NCBI RefSeq assembly: GCF_000224085.1
Contig: NC_015945.1
Coordinates: forward strand, 1,189,501-1,253,500
Direction: 5' to 3'
From: Allomuricauda ruestringensis DSM 13258
Lineage (GTDB): Bacteria; Bacteroidota; Bacteroidia; Flavobacteriales; Flavobacteriaceae
Length of the DNA stretch: 64,000 bases
Shown here: positions 47,228-56,212 of the stretch, one piece after another
Layout of the letters: each line of letters starts with the position of its first letter
Numbering within the stretch: the stretch's first letter is position 1
Notes under the pieces: model-generated
Told to the model about the DNA's origin: nothing
Seen by the model: only the letters and a program-made list of their open reading frames with translations
Databases searched by the model: none
Position numbers and translations under genes: made by a program

Positions 47228-49648
47228 TTAAAATGCATATCCCAATCCCAAAACCAAGTTAGTCCCTGGGGCAGTAATACCCGAAGAATACATTCGATAC
47301 CGTTGGTTCGTCATGTTTTCCAGACTCACAGATGCCTTTAAAGCATTGGTTATTTGATATTGTGACCTAAAATTTAAGGTGTACCAAGATGGCGAATAGG
47401 GGTTTCCATTGGCATCGCTCGCATACATATAGGTTTTGCCCTGTTCGGAAATCGCCAAATCATTGTTACTTACCTCTCCGTTATAGTTGACGAATACATC
47501 TGCTTTTAATTTTTGATTCTCCCAAATCAAATGTACATCGCCAAAAATGGGTGCGGCGTGGCGGGAAGGACTATCGGTTCCATCGTCATCCTCTTCCACT
47601 CCCTCCGTTAGAGTTAAATTGGAATTTAACGACAGGTGTTCGTTAAAATAGGCTTCCAATCCAAACTCAAAACCGTACACATAAGCCTTGGCCGCATTTT
47701 GTATTGCCTGCACATTGCTGGGTTCCCCATTGTACTCAATTTCTGTTTGACCGCCGAAAGAAAAATCTCTTCTTACCAACGCATCCACCAAATAAGTATA
47801 GTAGGTCGTTCCCTTGAGTACCAACACATCATTAAAGTTTTTTCTGAGTCCCAGCTCGCCATTATAGGCATATTCGGGTTCCAAATCGGGGTTGGGCACT
47901 ACTACCGAGCCAGGTTCGGAGTCAAATATTTTACCGATATCATCAATATTGGGTGCTCTAAATCCAGTAGAACCGTTCAAGGTTACCTGTAAATCGGATC
48001 TTGGGAACCAGCTAAGCCCCAAACTTCCGGTAAGGGCTCCGGTTACAATATCTGCCTCATCAAAAGGAAAGGGGTAATAGGTGGTATCGAAAATAGCATT
48101 TACCCAAACTTGGCTATACCGGATTCCCGATAATAAAGTAAGGTTTGGCTTTAATTGATACTCTCCATTTATATATCCGGCCAAGGTTTGCCATGTGGAA
48201 CCATCGGGATATCTTGAAGCTGTTTCCGCTACTTCATCCGTTTCAATATTTTGCATGCTTCCTTTGGAATCGACCTTATTAAAGACATACTCGGCACCAT
48301 AATATAGGTGCAGGTCTCCCATTTTCTTGTTTTCAAAATCCAAGTTTAAGGATAGGGCATCTACTTTTTCCCTGGTTGAATAAAGTTCAGGATCTTGAAA
48401 ACCTCTGTCGTGTCGGCTTTCTTCAAAAAACTGATAAGCTGTGGTCAGTTTTACTCCATCATAGAATTTGTTTTTTCCTTTTTGGGTGATTTGAAAATTT
48501 CCCATGAACCATTTTTGTGGACCATAGTACCATTCTGCCGAACGAAGCCCTTTACCATCGCTGGTTGGACGAATTAATCTATCATATCTTGGGAAATCCG
48601 ATGTTTCGGAATAATACAGTCCCAAATCGTAGTTCCAAGTGCTATTGGGTTTATAGGTAAACTTCTGAAGAAAACTTACTTGGTCGTATCCTGAACTCAC
48701 CTGTTTTTTAGGATCATCATTCGCTACCAAAACATCGGTTCCGTTCTCACGAATCACATAATTGTTGCGCAAATAGGATTCAGGCCCGTGTTCGCCCATC
48801 TTCAAATCATCAAAATTGTTGTAGGTAAAGCTGGTATAGGACGCCCATTTTAGCTTTCCTAAATTAAAATCCACATGGGCGGTGTTCTCATTGTTAGCGG
48901 TTGAATATCGGTAGTTCACATTTCCAGAGAAAGCAAGGCTATCTGTAAAGGAAAAGCGTGGATCTTGTGTATAAAAATTCATCACACCACCAATGGCATC
49001 ACTCCCATAGATGACAGAGCCGGGACCAAAGGTCACCTCCGTTTTTTTAATAGTGAACGGGTCAACTGAAATTACATTTTGGAGGTTTCCTCCACGGAAT
49101 ATGGCGTTGTTCATTCGAACTCCATCTACGGACAATAGTATTCTGTTGGTAGCAAACCCCCTGATCATGGGGCTACCGCCACCCAATTGACTTTTTTGCA
49201 CAAATACTTTTCCGCTATTCTGCAAAAGGTCTGCGGAGGTCTGTGGTGCGGTAAATGCAATATTTCGGGCATCAAAAGTTTCAATTTTTTGGGGGATGTG
49301 CTTTTTTTGTTGCTCCCATTTGGAGACGGACATCACTACTTCTTGAAGTTCTTCTGTTTTTAGGTGGAGATAGACCCGATTGCCGCGCCTTTCTATTTGA
49401 TTTTTGGTAGTGGTATAGGTTGCATAACTGATATGTTTAAAAGTGATTCTTTCATCTGGGGAAAAAATATCAAGTTCACTCTTTCCTCTGGCATCCGTAA
49501 CTGTGGTCTTAGATTGGTCTTTGTTAAAAATGGCAATATTATCTACAGGTATTCCTGTGTCGGCATCTAAAACGGTTACTTCTTGGGCATAAAATGTTAA
49601 GGTAAAAAATAGAAGAATTAGAGTTAAGGTTGCTTTCAGGTTTTGCAT
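47228..49648 (-). CDS. TonB-dependent receptor, haem/haemoglobin-type
   Basis: 806 residues. Signal peptide about 1-21 (FYAQ), a short CarboxypepD-like domain (22-95), TonB-box region EELQEVVMSVSKWEQQKK and a plug (TSADLLQNSGKVFVQKSQLGGGSPMIRGFATNRILLSVDGVRMNNAIFRGG, GPGSVIYGSDAIGGVMNF) closely like the haemoglobin/transferrin receptor family. The barrel ends VLGLGYAF. It probably brings in haem or another iron source. It follows recO with a 2-bp gap, an unusual partner, so it may be cotranscribed with a repair gene. Confidence 0.88.
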   Translation of the reverse strand: MQNLKATLTLILLFFTLTFYAQEVTVLDADTGIPVDNIAIFNKDQSKTTVTDARGKSELDIFSPDERITFKHISYATYTTTKNQIERRGNRVYLHLKTEELQEVVMSVSKWEQQKKHIPQKIETFDARNIAFTAPQTSADLLQNSGKVFVQKSQLGGGSPMIRGFATNRILLSVDGVRMNNAIFRGGNLQNVISVDPFTIKKTEVTFGPGSVIYGSDAIGGVMNFYTQDPRFSFTDSLAFSGNVNYRYSTANNENTAHVDFNLGKLKWASYTSFTYNNFDDLKMGEHGPESYLRNNYVIRENGTDVLVANDDPKKQVSSGYDQVSFLQKFTYKPNSTWNYDLGLYYSETSDFPRYDRLIRPTSDGKGLRSAEWYYGPQKWFMGNFQITQKGKNKFYDGVKLTTAYQFFEESRHDRGFQDPELYSTREKVDALSLNLDFENKKMGDLHLYYGAEYVFNKVDSKGSMQNIETDEVAETASRYPDGSTWQTLAGYINGEYQLKPNLTLLSGIRYSQVWVNAIFDTTYYPFPFDEADIVTGALTGSLGLSWFPRSDLQVTLNGSTGFRAPNIDDIGKIFDSEPGSVVVPNPDLEPEYAYNGELGLRKNFNDVLVLKGTTYYTYLVDALVRRDFSFGGQTEIEYNGEPSNVQAIQNAAKAYVYGFEFGLEAYFNEHLSLNSNLTLTEGVEEDDDGTDSPSRHAAPIFGDVHLIWENQKLKADVFVNYNGEVSNNDLAISEQGKTYMYASDANGNPYSPSWYTLNFRSQYQITNALKASVSLENMTNQRYRMYSSGITAPGTNLVLGLGYAF

Positions 49649-49650
49649 TT

Positions 49651-50370
49651 TTAGGTAAATACTGCATTTAATACGGCGAGAGACTTTGGTTCCCGAAATC
49701 CATGCACATGTAAGTGGAAATACTGGATTATCGTTTTTAAGAGCTCTCGTCTGTTAGGCTTAGTTAGTTGTATCGCTTGTAACGCCTCAAAATTCGTGCC
49801 TAAAAATCTCTTGAAACTCTCCAAGTTTTCACTCTGGATCAAGGGATTAAGTGATGGCGTTTTACAGAAACGACCCTCCAAAAGATCAAAAAACGGCGAA
49901 TTTTGGTAAGAAGTGTCCGGATAGAAGCCCAAATACTTGGTAAGATTGAGCAAAAACAGGATGTGAAAATTAGGCGAGAGCTTATGCCCATCCATCCAAT
50001 GGAGGGCATACTCCAAATAATTGAAAAGACCCTCATCCTGCTCTTGTTCCTGAATACTATTTCCCAACATTTCAGCCAAAAATAGCACCACACTGTTCTT
50101 TACCACATCGGTGTGCATGGTTTGGTAAGGAATGGCCACCCTAACATCGCGGATACTTTCCAAAGTGCCCTTGTTTTTATGATGGGCCACAATCTCCAAC
50201 TGCATTAGAGGGAGAAAATAAGCAGGTCTAATTTTAGCCTTTTTGGAAGCGAGAACTCCTTTTAGCAAATACGATTTTACTCCATCGGATTGTGTAAAGG
50301 CCCTAACAATAAGGCTGGTGTCCCCATATTTTAGGGAAGAGAGAACAATGGCCTTTGTTGTGATTTGCAT
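49651..50370 (-). CDS. recO: DNA repair protein RecO
   Basis: 239 residues. The OB-fold N-terminus (TKAIVLSSLKYGDTSLIVRAFTQSDGVKSYLLKGV) and the helical domain (LAEMLGNSIQEQEQDEGLFNYLEYAL) are typical. RecO loads RecA onto SSB-coated DNA in RecF-pathway repair. The zinc-finger cysteines of some RecO proteins are absent; only one Cys (GRFCKTP) is present, as in many Bacteroidota. It is upstream of the haem-type receptor and downstream of the gdhA terminator. Confidence 0.93.
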   Translation of the reverse strand: MQITTKAIVLSSLKYGDTSLIVRAFTQSDGVKSYLLKGVLASKKAKIRPAYFLPLMQLEIVAHHKNKGTLESIRDVRVAIPYQTMHTDVVKNSVVLFLAEMLGNSIQEQEQDEGLFNYLEYALHWMDGHKLSPNFHILFLLNLTKYLGFYPDTSYQNSPFFDLLEGRFCKTPSLNPLIQSENLESFKRFLGTNFEALQAIQLTKPNRRELLKTIIQYFHLHVHGFREPKSLAVLNAVFT

Positions 50371-50383
50371 GGGCTAAAAAAAA

Positions 50384-50428
50384 GCAGTTACCAAAAGTGT
50401 AAATTTAGCCACTACTTCTGGTAACTGC
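50384..50428 (-). terminator. Intrinsic terminator of gdhA
   Basis: 9-bp perfect stem GCAGTTACC / GGTAACTGC (50384-50392 with 50420-50428) with a 27-base partly paired loop and U8 on the minus strand. It starts 28 bp past the gdhA stop. Confidence 0.75.
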
Positions 50429-50455
50429 CAATCTAAAATTATTTTGGTAATCGGA

Positions 50456-51796
50456 TTAGATCACCCCTTGGGCCAACATAGCATCTGCAACCTTAACAAA
50501 GCCAGCAATGTTGGCCCCTTTTACATAGTTGCAATACCCGCCCTCTTCACCATACTCTACACAAGAGTCATGAATATCGGCCATAATCCCTTTCAATCGT
50601 TTATCCACTTCTTCCCTTGTCCAGCTAATACGAAGTGAATTCTGACTCATCTCCAATCCTGAAGTGGCTACACCACCTGCATTTGAAGCTTTACCTGGTG
50701 CGAACAGAATTTTCGCATCGTGGAATGCATGGATGGCTTCTGGGGTAGAAGGCATATTTGCACCTTCTGCCACGGCAATACATCCGTTTTTGATCAATGT
50801 TGCAGCTGCGTCACCATCCAATTCGTTTTGGGTGGCACATGGTAATGCTATATCGCAAGCAATTTTCCATGGTGTTTCTCCCTTATGGAACTCTGCCGAT
50901 GGATATTTATCTACATACTCGGAAATTCTTCCTCGTCTGTTATTCTTCAAGTCCATCACAAAGGCTAGTTTTTCGGCATCAATACCGTCCTTATCGTAGA
51001 TGAACCCTCCTGAATCAGAAAGTGTTAATACGGTACCTCCAAGTTGCAATACCTTTTCAGCAGCATATTGTGCCACGTTGCCAGAACCAGAAATCACCAC
51101 TTTTTTACCTTCAAAAGTCTCGTTTCTGGTTTTGAGCATGCTATCGGCAAAGTAAACCGTACCATAACCAGTTGCTTCAGGACGAATCAAGGAGCCTCCC
51201 CAAGAAAGTCCTTTACCTGTCAACACACCGGTAAACTCGTTACGTATTTTCTTGTACATCCCGAACAGGAACCCGATTTCACGGGCACCTACGCCTATAT
51301 CACCTGCTGGAATATCTGTATTTGGACCAATGTGCCTGCACAGCTCGGTCATAAAAGCATGGCAAAAACGCATGATCTCATCGTCCGACTTGCCTTTAGG
51401 GTCAAAATCGGAACCACCTTTACCTCCACCCATGGGCAGGGTTGTCAAACTATTTTTGAAAACTTGTTCAAAGGCCAAGAACTTAAGCACACTGGCGTTT
51501 ACGGTCGGGTGAAAACGAAGTCCCCCTTTGTATGGTCCAATGGCCGAGTTCATTTGAACACGGTAGCCGCGGTTTACATGGATTTCTCCATCATCATCTA
51601 TCCATGCCACACGGAATGAAATCAATCGCTCAGGCTCTACCATCCGCAATAAAATGTTTTTACCGTGGTATATGTCGTTCTGTGCTATGTAAGGTATCAC
51701 GGTTTCCGCAACTTCTTGCACGGCTTGTATGAATTCGGGCTCATGACCATTTCTGGCAATCACCTCATCCATAAACGCTTTTATTTTTGTTTCCAT
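50456..51796 (-). CDS. gdhA: Glutamate dehydrogenase (NADP-type)
   Basis: 446 residues. It makes glutamate from 2-oxoglutarate, ammonia and NADPH (reversible). Signatures: YRVQMNSAIGPYKGGLRFHPTVN, PMGGGKGGSDFDPKGKSD with the catalytic lysine, PAGDIGVGAREIGFLFG, and the Rossmann segment VVISGSGNVAQYAAEKVLQLGG. Closest in look to the hexameric ~450-aa NADP-dependent class. It is monocistronic with its own promoter box and terminator. Confidence 0.97.
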   Translation of the reverse strand: METKIKAFMDEVIARNGHEPEFIQAVQEVAETVIPYIAQNDIYHGKNILLRMVEPERLISFRVAWIDDDGEIHVNRGYRVQMNSAIGPYKGGLRFHPTVNASVLKFLAFEQVFKNSLTTLPMGGGKGGSDFDPKGKSDDEIMRFCHAFMTELCRHIGPNTDIPAGDIGVGAREIGFLFGMYKKIRNEFTGVLTGKGLSWGGSLIRPEATGYGTVYFADSMLKTRNETFEGKKVVISGSGNVAQYAAEKVLQLGGTVLTLSDSGGFIYDKDGIDAEKLAFVMDLKNNRRGRISEYVDKYPSAEFHKGETPWKIACDIALPCATQNELDGDAAATLIKNGCIAVAEGANMPSTPEAIHAFHDAKILFAPGKASNAGGVATSGLEMSQNSLRISWTREEVDKRLKGIMADIHDSCVEYGEEGGYCNYVKGANIAGFVKVADAMLAQGVI

Positions 51797-51865
51797 ATAT
51801 GGGTTAAAATTAATTTTCTTTCCGCTCGCGAAAAGTATTTTTTTGTTGAATTATGAATTTGAGGG

Positions 51866-51873
51866 CAAAATTA
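51866..51873 (-). promoter_or_regulatory. gdhA -7 promoter box TAATTTTG(C)
   Basis: Exact TAnnTTTGC on the minus strand, 70 bp before the gdhA ATG, with no TTG at the -33 distance. Just upstream lies an AT-rich inverted repeat (AAATTATT...AATAAT) that could bind a regulator. Confidence 0.4.
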
Positions 51874-51924
51874 TATTATTTCAATAATTTGAATGCATGT
51901 ATTTTATAAATTTTTCAAAAAATG

Positions 51925-53079
51925 TTATTTCAAGGCCTGATCTAAATCTGCAATCAAATCTTCTACATCCTCAATGCCCACGCTAAGTCTGATCAGGGCA
52001 TCAACTACACCATTTTTTTCTCGTTCTTCCTTTGGAATACTACCGTGCGACATACTCGCCGGATGTCCCACTAAACTTTCGACACCTCCTAACGATTCAG
52101 CTAGTGTGAATAGTTGAAATTTCTCTACAATTTTTATGGCGCTTTCGTAGCTTCCGCCTTTGGGCACAAAGGAAATCATCCCGCCAAAGCCCCTCATTTG
52201 ATTTTTGGCTACCTCGTGGTTGGGATGCCATTCAAACCCTGGCCAATATATGGTATCGATTTTGGGGTGATTCTCCAAATATTTAGCAATGGATTCCCCA
52301 TTTTCGCAATGTCGTTGCATGCGCACGTGAAGTGTTTTAATGCCGCGAAGGGTCAAAAAACTATCCATAGGGCCGCAAATACCTCCGCTGGATTTCTGGA
52401 TAAAATAGAGTTGCTCGGCCAATTTCTCATCCCTTACCACCAAGGCGCCGACCACCACATCGCTATGTCCGGCCAAGTATTTAGTAGCAGAATGCATCAC
52501 GATATCTGCACCGAGCTCCAACGGTCGCTGTAGGTATGGTGTGGCAAACGTATTGTCCACCGCCAACAGCAACTCATGCTCTTTTGCAATTTTTGAAACG
52601 GCTTTAATGTCAATAATATTCATCATGGGGTTGGTAGGGGTTTCCACCCACACCAGCTTGGTATTCCTATTGATTTGTGAAGCCAGTTCCTGCATATCCG
52701 TCATATCTGAAAACCTGAACCTGACCCCAAATTTTTCAAAAACACCCTTAAAAAGCCGATAGCTGCCTCCGTACAGGTCACTTGTACAGATTACCTCGTC
52801 ACCAGGGCCCAACAGTTTCATCACGGCATCTATGGCGGCCATGCCACTGCCAAAAGCCATCCCAAAGTTGCCGTTCTCTAAACTGGCCACCGCATTTTCC
52901 AAAGCGGTTCTGGTAGGGTTTGCCCCCCTGGAATATTCGTAACCCTTATGCCCTCCCGGAGTGGATTGCGCATAAGTAGAGGTTTGGTAAATGGGAGGCA
53001 TTACCGCACCATAGGCTTTATCGGGGTGCTGCCCACCATGAATGGCCTTACTGTTAAACTTTAACTCTTTTTTGCTCAT
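51925..53079 (-). CDS. metB: Cystathionine gamma-synthase / trans-sulfuration PLP enzyme
   Basis: 384 residues from the ATG at 53079 (MSKKELKFNSKAIHGGQ); a promoter box lies directly upstream and rules out longer forms. PLP-fold signatures: EYSRGANPTRTALE, FGSGMAAIDAVM, DLYGGSYRLF, VETPTNPMMNI, AVDNTFATPYLQRPLELGADIVMHSATKYLAGHSDVV (the lysine of TKY binds PLP). It could be cystathionine gamma-synthase or gamma-lyase; the two cannot be told apart reliably by eye. It acts in the methionine/cysteine trans-sulfuration pathway. It is divergent from the DUF3298 lipoprotein with overlapping promoters. Confidence 0.88.
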   Translation of the reverse strand: MSKKELKFNSKAIHGGQHPDKAYGAVMPPIYQTSTYAQSTPGGHKGYEYSRGANPTRTALENAVASLENGNFGMAFGSGMAAIDAVMKLLGPGDEVICTSDLYGGSYRLFKGVFEKFGVRFRFSDMTDMQELASQINRNTKLVWVETPTNPMMNIIDIKAVSKIAKEHELLLAVDNTFATPYLQRPLELGADIVMHSATKYLAGHSDVVVGALVVRDEKLAEQLYFIQKSSGGICGPMDSFLTLRGIKTLHVRMQRHCENGESIAKYLENHPKIDTIYWPGFEWHPNHEVAKNQMRGFGGMISFVPKGGSYESAIKIVEKFQLFTLAESLGGVESLVGHPASMSHGSIPKEEREKNGVVDALIRLSVGIEDVEDLIADLDQALK

Positions 53080-53097
53080 GCTAAAACTATCTTCATA

Positions 53098-53128
53098 CAA
53101 ATGTATCGTTATCTTTTGGCCTAATCAA
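53098..53128 (-). promoter_or_regulatory. Promoter of the trans-sulfuration gene (TTG-N20-TACATTTG)
   Basis: Minus strand: TTG at 53126-53128, exactly 20 bp, then TACATTTG at 53098-53105. This is a full match to the Bacteroidota -33/-7 consensus. The predicted start is about 12 bp before the ATG, giving a very short leader. Confidence 0.65.
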
Positions 53129-53144
53129 TGAAGTTGTATTTTTG
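53115..53144 (+). promoter_or_regulatory. Promoter of the DUF3298 lipoprotein gene (TTTG-N18-TATTTTTG)
   Basis: TTTG at 53115-53118 and TATTTTTG at 53137-53144. It interleaves with the opposite promoter at 53098-53128, so the two cannot easily be occupied at once. The ATG is at 53166. Confidence 0.55.
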
Positions 53145-53165
53145 ATGACCCAAAAACCTCGACCC

Positions 53166-53906
53166 ATGAAAAAACACCTTGCAACAATCTTTTTTTTGTG
53201 CCTATTGATGAGTTGCCAAACAGAGAGCAAACTTACTTTTGAGCCCAAACAATTACTAGGGGAAAATTGTGATGGCTGCCCAAAAATAGAAGTCAACATT
53301 CCAAGTGCATTGGACGACTCCCCGGTTGCCGAAGCCATAAATATTGCGCTTCAAGAAGAGATTATCAGTATTTTGTCCTTTAATGAAGATGAAACCATTG
53401 ACAGCGTGGATAAAGCCCTGCAATCGTTTACCGCGAGCTACAAGGAACTTAAGGCCAAATTCCCCGATGAGGTGCAATGGGAGGCCGAGATAGATGGTAC
53501 AGTGGTTTATGAGGATGAAAACATTCTTACTTTGATACTCAATTCCTACTCCTTTACGGGCGGCGCCCATGGCTATGCATCCACTTCCTATCTAAATTTT
53601 GATAAAAGAAAGGGTACAGAACTCGAAAACTCGGAACTTTTTGATGATTTGGAAGGTTTTGAAGATTTTGCAGAGACCAAGTTCCGTGTTCAAGAAAACA
53701 TCCCACAGCACAAAAACATCAATGCTACGGGCTTTATGTTCGATGGAGATTCGTTCCATTTGCCCAACAGCATCGGGTACACTAAAGAAGGGTTAAAATT
53801 GATTTACAACCAATACGAGGTAGCCTCATACGCCGATGGCCCCATTGTTTTAACATTACCCTACAATGAAATCAATACCTATTTAAAAAGAAAAGTGAAG
53901 CACTAA
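53166..53906 (+). CDS. DUF4163/DUF3298 (RsiV-like) lipoprotein
   Basis: 246 residues from the ATG at 53166, where the lipoprotein signal starts (MKKHLATIFF ... LLMSC, Cys17). A DUF4163 part (EVNIPSALDDSPVAEAINIALQEEI) is followed by a DUF3298 part (FTGGAHGYASTSYLNFD, YNQYEVASYADGPIVLTLPYNEI). DUF3298 is the extracytoplasmic domain of RsiV, which binds lysozyme in Firmicutes; similar Bacteroidota lipoproteins have unknown ligands, and lysozyme or wall-fragment binding is a possibility. The last 4 bp overlap the convergent DinB gene. Confidence 0.83.
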   Translation: MKKHLATIFFLCLLMSCQTESKLTFEPKQLLGENCDGCPKIEVNIPSALDDSPVAEAINIALQEEIISILSFNEDETIDSVDKALQSFTASYKELKAKFPDEVQWEAEIDGTVVYEDENILTLILNSYSFTGGAHGYASTSYLNFDKRKGTELENSELFDDLEGFEDFAETKFRVQENIPQHKNINATGFMFDGDSFHLPNSIGYTKEGLKLIYNQYEVASYADGPIVLTLPYNEINTYLKRKVKH

Positions 53907-54370
53907 CGATCCCGTTCCAACGCCTTTTTCAAAGCCAAAATGGCCCCAAGGTGAAGCCCTTCATGAAACACATTGAAAGCCAAAGCGTCTTCCACCTTGT
54001 TTAAACCAATTTTTGGGGTTGTCATATATTCCTTAAAAGTCTTGAACTTGCCGTGTTCGTAGTCCAACTGAATAAGCTTCACCGTACTGAACAGATAGGC
54101 CGATATTTTCTCCATCTCCTCCTTTGTCGGCTCTCCTTCAGGAAATGTTCCTTTTCGGTATTTATCTATCAGCTCTTTCTCGATGGTAAACTCCATATCG
54201 CTCAACCCGTAGATCAATAATTGTGGAGTTACCACCACATGGGCTATGTTCCACCAAATATTATTGTTGAAACCTTCAGGAATTTTGAACAAATCCTCTC
54301 TTGGGGTATGCTCCAAGTGGCCGTGAAGAATCTTTCTGTTCTTGAGAAGAATATCAAATAACTTTTCCAT
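53903..54370 (-). CDS. DinB-family protein (cytosolic)
   Basis: 155 residues with no signal peptide. A four-helix DinB_2 pattern: ILHGHLEHTPREDLFKIPEGFNNNIWWNIAHVVVTPQLLIYG with the first His, and FNVFHEGLHLGAILALKKAL with the HxxxH-like pair for a metal. Function is unknown; related proteins include thiol transferases. The second DinB relative at 18493 is exported and clearly different. Confidence 0.85.
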   Translation of the reverse strand: MEKLFDILLKNRKILHGHLEHTPREDLFKIPEGFNNNIWWNIAHVVVTPQLLIYGLSDMEFTIEKELIDKYRKGTFPEGEPTKEEMEKISAYLFSTVKLIQLDYEHGKFKTFKEYMTTPKIGLNKVEDALAFNVFHEGLHLGAILALKKALERDR

Positions 54371-54544
54371 AGGATAGCAATTGGTTGATGTAAAACTAGC
54401 CCTAAAATCTGAAAAAGTATCCCCAAAGCGTGATTAATCCATCATCAAAAAAACAAACACTGCCTTTAAAAGCTGTTGAATTTACATGTTCGTAATGTGA
54501 TTTGATGGATTTTTGATTTCCTTTGCCTATCCAGCAAAATAGTC

Positions 54545-54898
54545 ATGAAAAAAATATATCATTTGGGCAGCTGCTCAACCTGCAAACGTATTCTTAAAGA
54601 ATTGGAACCTTTGGACGGTGTTGAACTCCAAGAAATAAAATCTGAGACCATTACACCGAAACAATTGGAACAAATGGCGGAGCTCAGCGAAAGTTATGAA
54701 TCCCTTTTTAGCAGAAGGGCCGTGCTTTTTAGACAACGGGGTTTACATGAAAAAGAACTTTCTCAAAACGATTACAAAGATTTGATCTTAGAACATTATA
54801 CCTTTTTAAAAAGACCCGTAGTTATGGTTGACGGTCAAATTTTTATTGGAAACTCCAAAAAAACGGTCCAAGCCGCCAAGGAAGCCCTTCATTCATGA
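54545..54898 (+). CDS. ArsC/Spx-like thioredoxin-fold reductase
   Basis: 117 residues of the ArsC family. The N-terminal CSTC (Cys10, Cys13) has the CxxC form, followed by KRILKEL, ESLFSRRAVLFRQRG and the cis-Pro segment LKRPVVMVDGQIFIGNS. It could be a glutaredoxin-linked arsenate reductase or a YffB/Spx-like protein; no ars operon genes are nearby. Its stop overlaps the next start (ATGA), so it is translationally coupled to the EamA exporter. Confidence 0.85.
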   Translation: MKKIYHLGSCSTCKRILKELEPLDGVELQEIKSETITPKQLEQMAELSESYESLFSRRAVLFRQRGLHEKELSQNDYKDLILEHYTFLKRPVVMVDGQIFIGNSKKTVQAAKEALHS

Positions 54899-55788
54899 GC
54901 AAAAGAACGTTGGCCATTTTGGCCGCCATCGGTGCCACATTTATTTATGGCATAAACCATACTGTGGCCAAAGGGGTCATGCCCACGCATGTTAAACCCT
55001 TTGGGTTTATTTTTCTCCGTGTTGGGGGAGCTGCGCTTCTTTTTTGGTTGATTTCTTTTTTTGGCCCCAAGGAAAAAATCGAGAAAAGAGACTGGGGCCG
55101 CATGTTGGTTTGTACCCTATTGGGTATGTCCATAAACATGCTTTCGTTTTTTAAAGGCCTACAACTTTCCACCCCCATCAACAGTGCTGTTCTGGTGACC
55201 ATTACTCCTATAATCGTTGTGGTTATCTCTGCCCTTTTTCTGAAAGAGAGAATTACCTTGAACAAAGGTTTAGGGATTTTTTTGGGATTTGTGGGTGCGG
55301 TCGGGCTTATTCTTTTTGGAGCAGAAGCTCGTCAAAATGCACCTAACATACCTTTAGGTAACTTTTTGTTCATTATAAATGCCACTTCCTATGGTGCTTA
55401 TCTTGTTGTTGTCAAAAAACTGATTGAAAAGTACCATCCTTTTACTCTAATGAAATGGCTGTTCACCATTGGAGTGGTCATTAATCTACCATTGACACTT
55501 CCCGAAGCAATGGAAATACAATGGTCCACCATGCCTCTCTGGGCCTATGGTTCTGTTGCCTTTGTGGTGATCGGAACCACATTCTTGACTTATCTGTTCA
55601 ATATTTTTGCATTGACACAGCTCAAAGCTTCATCTGTGGGGGCCTTTGTATACATGCAACCTTTGGTTGGGATACTGTTCGCCCTGTTTGCAGGCAAAGA
55701 TGAATTGACGCTTGTTAAGGTTGCTGCAATGGCCTTTGTACTGGTGGGCGTGTATTTGGCGAGTAAAAAACCGAAGGTCTCCTCATAG
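54895..55788 (+). CDS. EamA/DMT-family transporter
   Basis: 297 residues with ten predicted membrane helices in two EamA repeats (LAILAAIGATFIYGINHTVAKGV ... FIFLRVGGAALLFWL; NFLFIINATSYGAYLVVVKKLI ... GAFVYMQPLVGILFALFAG). Members export amino acids, nucleosides or drugs from the cytosol. The four-base overlap with the ArsC-like gene suggests a joint function, possibly export of a thiol or metalloid compound, but this is speculation. Confidence 0.9.
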   Translation: MSKRTLAILAAIGATFIYGINHTVAKGVMPTHVKPFGFIFLRVGGAALLFWLISFFGPKEKIEKRDWGRMLVCTLLGMSINMLSFFKGLQLSTPINSAVLVTITPIIVVVISALFLKERITLNKGLGIFLGFVGAVGLILFGAEARQNAPNIPLGNFLFIINATSYGAYLVVVKKLIEKYHPFTLMKWLFTIGVVINLPLTLPEAMEIQWSTMPLWAYGSVAFVVIGTTFLTYLFNIFALTQLKASSVGAFVYMQPLVGILFALFAGKDELTLVKVAAMAFVLVGVYLASKKPKVSS

Positions 55789-56212
55789 AATCTTTCAGTC
55801 CTTTCATTGTAAACTCCGGCTTATCAATTGAAACGGAGCATCTGTCAATCGAAATGGGGCATCTGTCAATTGAAAGGATATTCTTTTTATAATAAGCTGT
55901 ATTATCATCGATGAATGTCATCAATTTTTTACAATAAAGTAAAACGGAATACCCGGTTTTTTAGTCCCTAAAGGACTCTTGTTAAAAATATTGATTCTCA
56001 CTTGGGACTTTGTAGTAACATTAAAACCATGATGCGCTCATTTGGGCCATGTATCCTTAACCTATATCAAAATACTGAAAGTCAAATTATTAACACTTAA
56101 TACCAACTATACAAGTTTTAATACCAGATATACATTATACAGCTACACTTTTTTAATATTTTTCCTACATTTTAAATGTGTGTTAATTAGTTCATATAAA
56201 AATTTAAATATT
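55789..56212. other. Intergenic region with 21-bp tandem repeats
   Basis: No convincing gene. From 55822 there are three units at exact 21-bp spacing (TCAATTGAAA at 55824, TCAATCGAAA at 55845, TCAATTGAAA at 55866) joined by GGGGCATCTG-like spacers. The core TCAATTGA is palindromic. The rest, up to the thioredoxin-like gene, is very AT-rich and probably contains the promoter of that island. Confidence 0.55.
55822..55876. repeat. Three 21-bp direct repeats (TCAATTGAAA core)
   Basis: The period of 21 bp equals two DNA turns, so the same face is presented three times, as for cooperative regulator binding. Two spacers share GGAGCATC / GGGGCATC and TGTC. The block follows the EamA gene by 33 bp and precedes the GLPGLI island. 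Confidence 0.6.

Noticed and set aside
51044-51619. 191-codon plus-strand frame opposite gdhA
   Set aside because: gdhA has all family motifs over the same bases; the antisense product has no recognisable feature.
55822-55876. CRISPR-like repeats
   Set aside because: Only three units with 11-bp joins and no unique spacers, and no cas genes in the window.
55715-55924. Minus-strand frame with repeated SIDRCP-like heptapeptides
   Set aside because: The heptads come from the 21-bp DNA repeats being a multiple of three; the frame overlaps the EamA gene end and has no start signal.
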